Assembly: GCA_021815835.1 (NCBI GenBank)
Contig: JAKAZN010000162.1
Span: 1 to 5,544 of the forward strand
Direction: 5' to 3'
Source: Pseudomonadota bacterium
GTDB lineage: Bacteria > Pseudomonadota > Alphaproteobacteria > Acetobacterales > Acetobacteraceae
DNA length: 5,544 bases
The translations under genes and the position numbers were made by a program. Within the stretch, counting starts at the first letter, position 1. The number at the start of each line of letters is the position of its first letter. Shown piece after piece: positions 5,228 to 5,544 of this stretch. Under the pieces are notes generated by a model. It searched no databases, was not told where the DNA came from, and saw only the letters and a program-made list of their open reading frames with translations.

Positions 5228-5544
5228 ATGCGACTGGCAAACAAGATCGGGATCGTCACCGCCGCCGCCTCCGGCATGGGCCGCGCCGGCGCGCTGCGCT
5301 TCGCCGCCGAGGGCGCGGCGGTCGCGGTGGTGGATCGCGACGCGGCGGGCGCCGACGCGGTGGCCGCCGAGATCACCGCCGCCGGCGGGCGCGCGCTGGC
5401 GATCGCGGGGGATCTGCGCGAGGACGATTTCGCCCGCGCGATCGTCGCCCGCACCGCGCGCCACTGGGGTGGCCTGGATTTCGTCTGGAACCATGTCGGC
5501 CATCCCGGTCCGGCGTCGATCGAGGGGCTCGATCTAGCCGATTT
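5228..5544 (+). CDS. Short-chain dehydrogenase/reductase (SDR), N-terminal part, cut by window edge
   Basis: The first 105 codons of an NAD(P)-dependent oxidoreductase, continuing beyond the right edge; the family is usually about 250 residues, so the catalytic Ser, Tyr and Lys are not visible. A Rossmann start is clear: 'KIGIVTAAASGMGRAGALRFAAEGAAVAVVDRD'. Asp36 at the end of the second strand suggests NAD preference, and D62 in 'AGDLRE' matches the adenine-contacting Asp. Two departures from the classical pattern are visible: the usual TGxxxGxG reads T11-A12-x-x-x-G16-M-G18, with Ala in place of the first Gly, and the usual NNAG reads N88-H-V-G91. The ATG at 5228 is preceded by ACGGAG about 8 bases upstream, and the hydrolase stop lies 13 bases before it, so it is the next gene of the same operon. 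The substrate is unknown. Confidence 0.9.
   Translation, partial: MRLANKIGIVTAAASGMGRAGALRFAAEGAAVAVVDRDAAGADAVAAEITAAGGRALAIAGDLREDDFARAIVARTARHWGGLDFVWNHVGHPGPASIEGLDLAD

Noticed and set aside
4414..5454. A 346-codon open frame on the minus strand opposite the hydrolase and SDR
   Set aside because: Both plus-strand genes carry catalytic or cofactor motifs; the opposite frame has only low-complexity composition.
1..5544. Mobile element, CRISPR array, toxin-antitoxin or defence module
   Set aside because: All stretches are explained by transporter, regulator and metabolic genes, and I found no direct-repeat array, transposase motif or terminal inverted repeats.

Overview
This is a GC-rich, gene-dense bacterial chromosomal segment. 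Base composition, gene style and protein flavour (Ala/Arg-rich proteins, Tat-type signal peptide, SsuABC-like transporter genes, PcaD-like hydrolase) suggest an alphaproteobacterium, perhaps a Rhodospirillales/Acetobacteraceae-type organism. That placement is an inference; no rRNA or other marker gene is present. I see no tRNA, rRNA, CRISPR array, insertion sequence or phage gene.

Layout. Two gene sets diverge from a 110-bp intergenic region (1569-1678). On the minus strand are a periplasmic substrate-binding protein of the NMT1/SsuA type (1568-612) and, 7 bases after its stop codon, an ABC permease (604 to the left edge, truncated by the window). On the plus strand are a Crp/Fnr-family regulator (1679-2461), a 161-bp gap with promoter-like and palindromic sequence, a second ABC permease of the same family (2623-3474), its ATPase (3490-4341), a short gap with a perfect hairpin, an alpha/beta hydrolase resembling 3-oxoadipate enol-lactonase (4408-5214), and the first 105 codons of a short-chain dehydrogenase/reductase (5228 to the right edge).

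How the genes may work together. The simplest reading is an uptake-and-catabolism cassette. The binding protein captures a small, probably organic-acid-like or aromatic substrate in the periplasm, the permease(s) and ATPase import it, and the hydrolase and dehydrogenase process it or a product. The Crp/Fnr protein in the middle is a good candidate for the local regulator. The substrate cannot be read from the sequence.

The most notable point is the architecture. There are two non-identical permeases on opposite strands, the binding protein is next to one and the ATPase next to the other, and only one permease keeps the Glu of the EAA coupling motif. This could be one transporter with a heterodimeric membrane part, or two separate transporters side by side; the missing left flank decides. 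No classic new defence or mobile system is visible.
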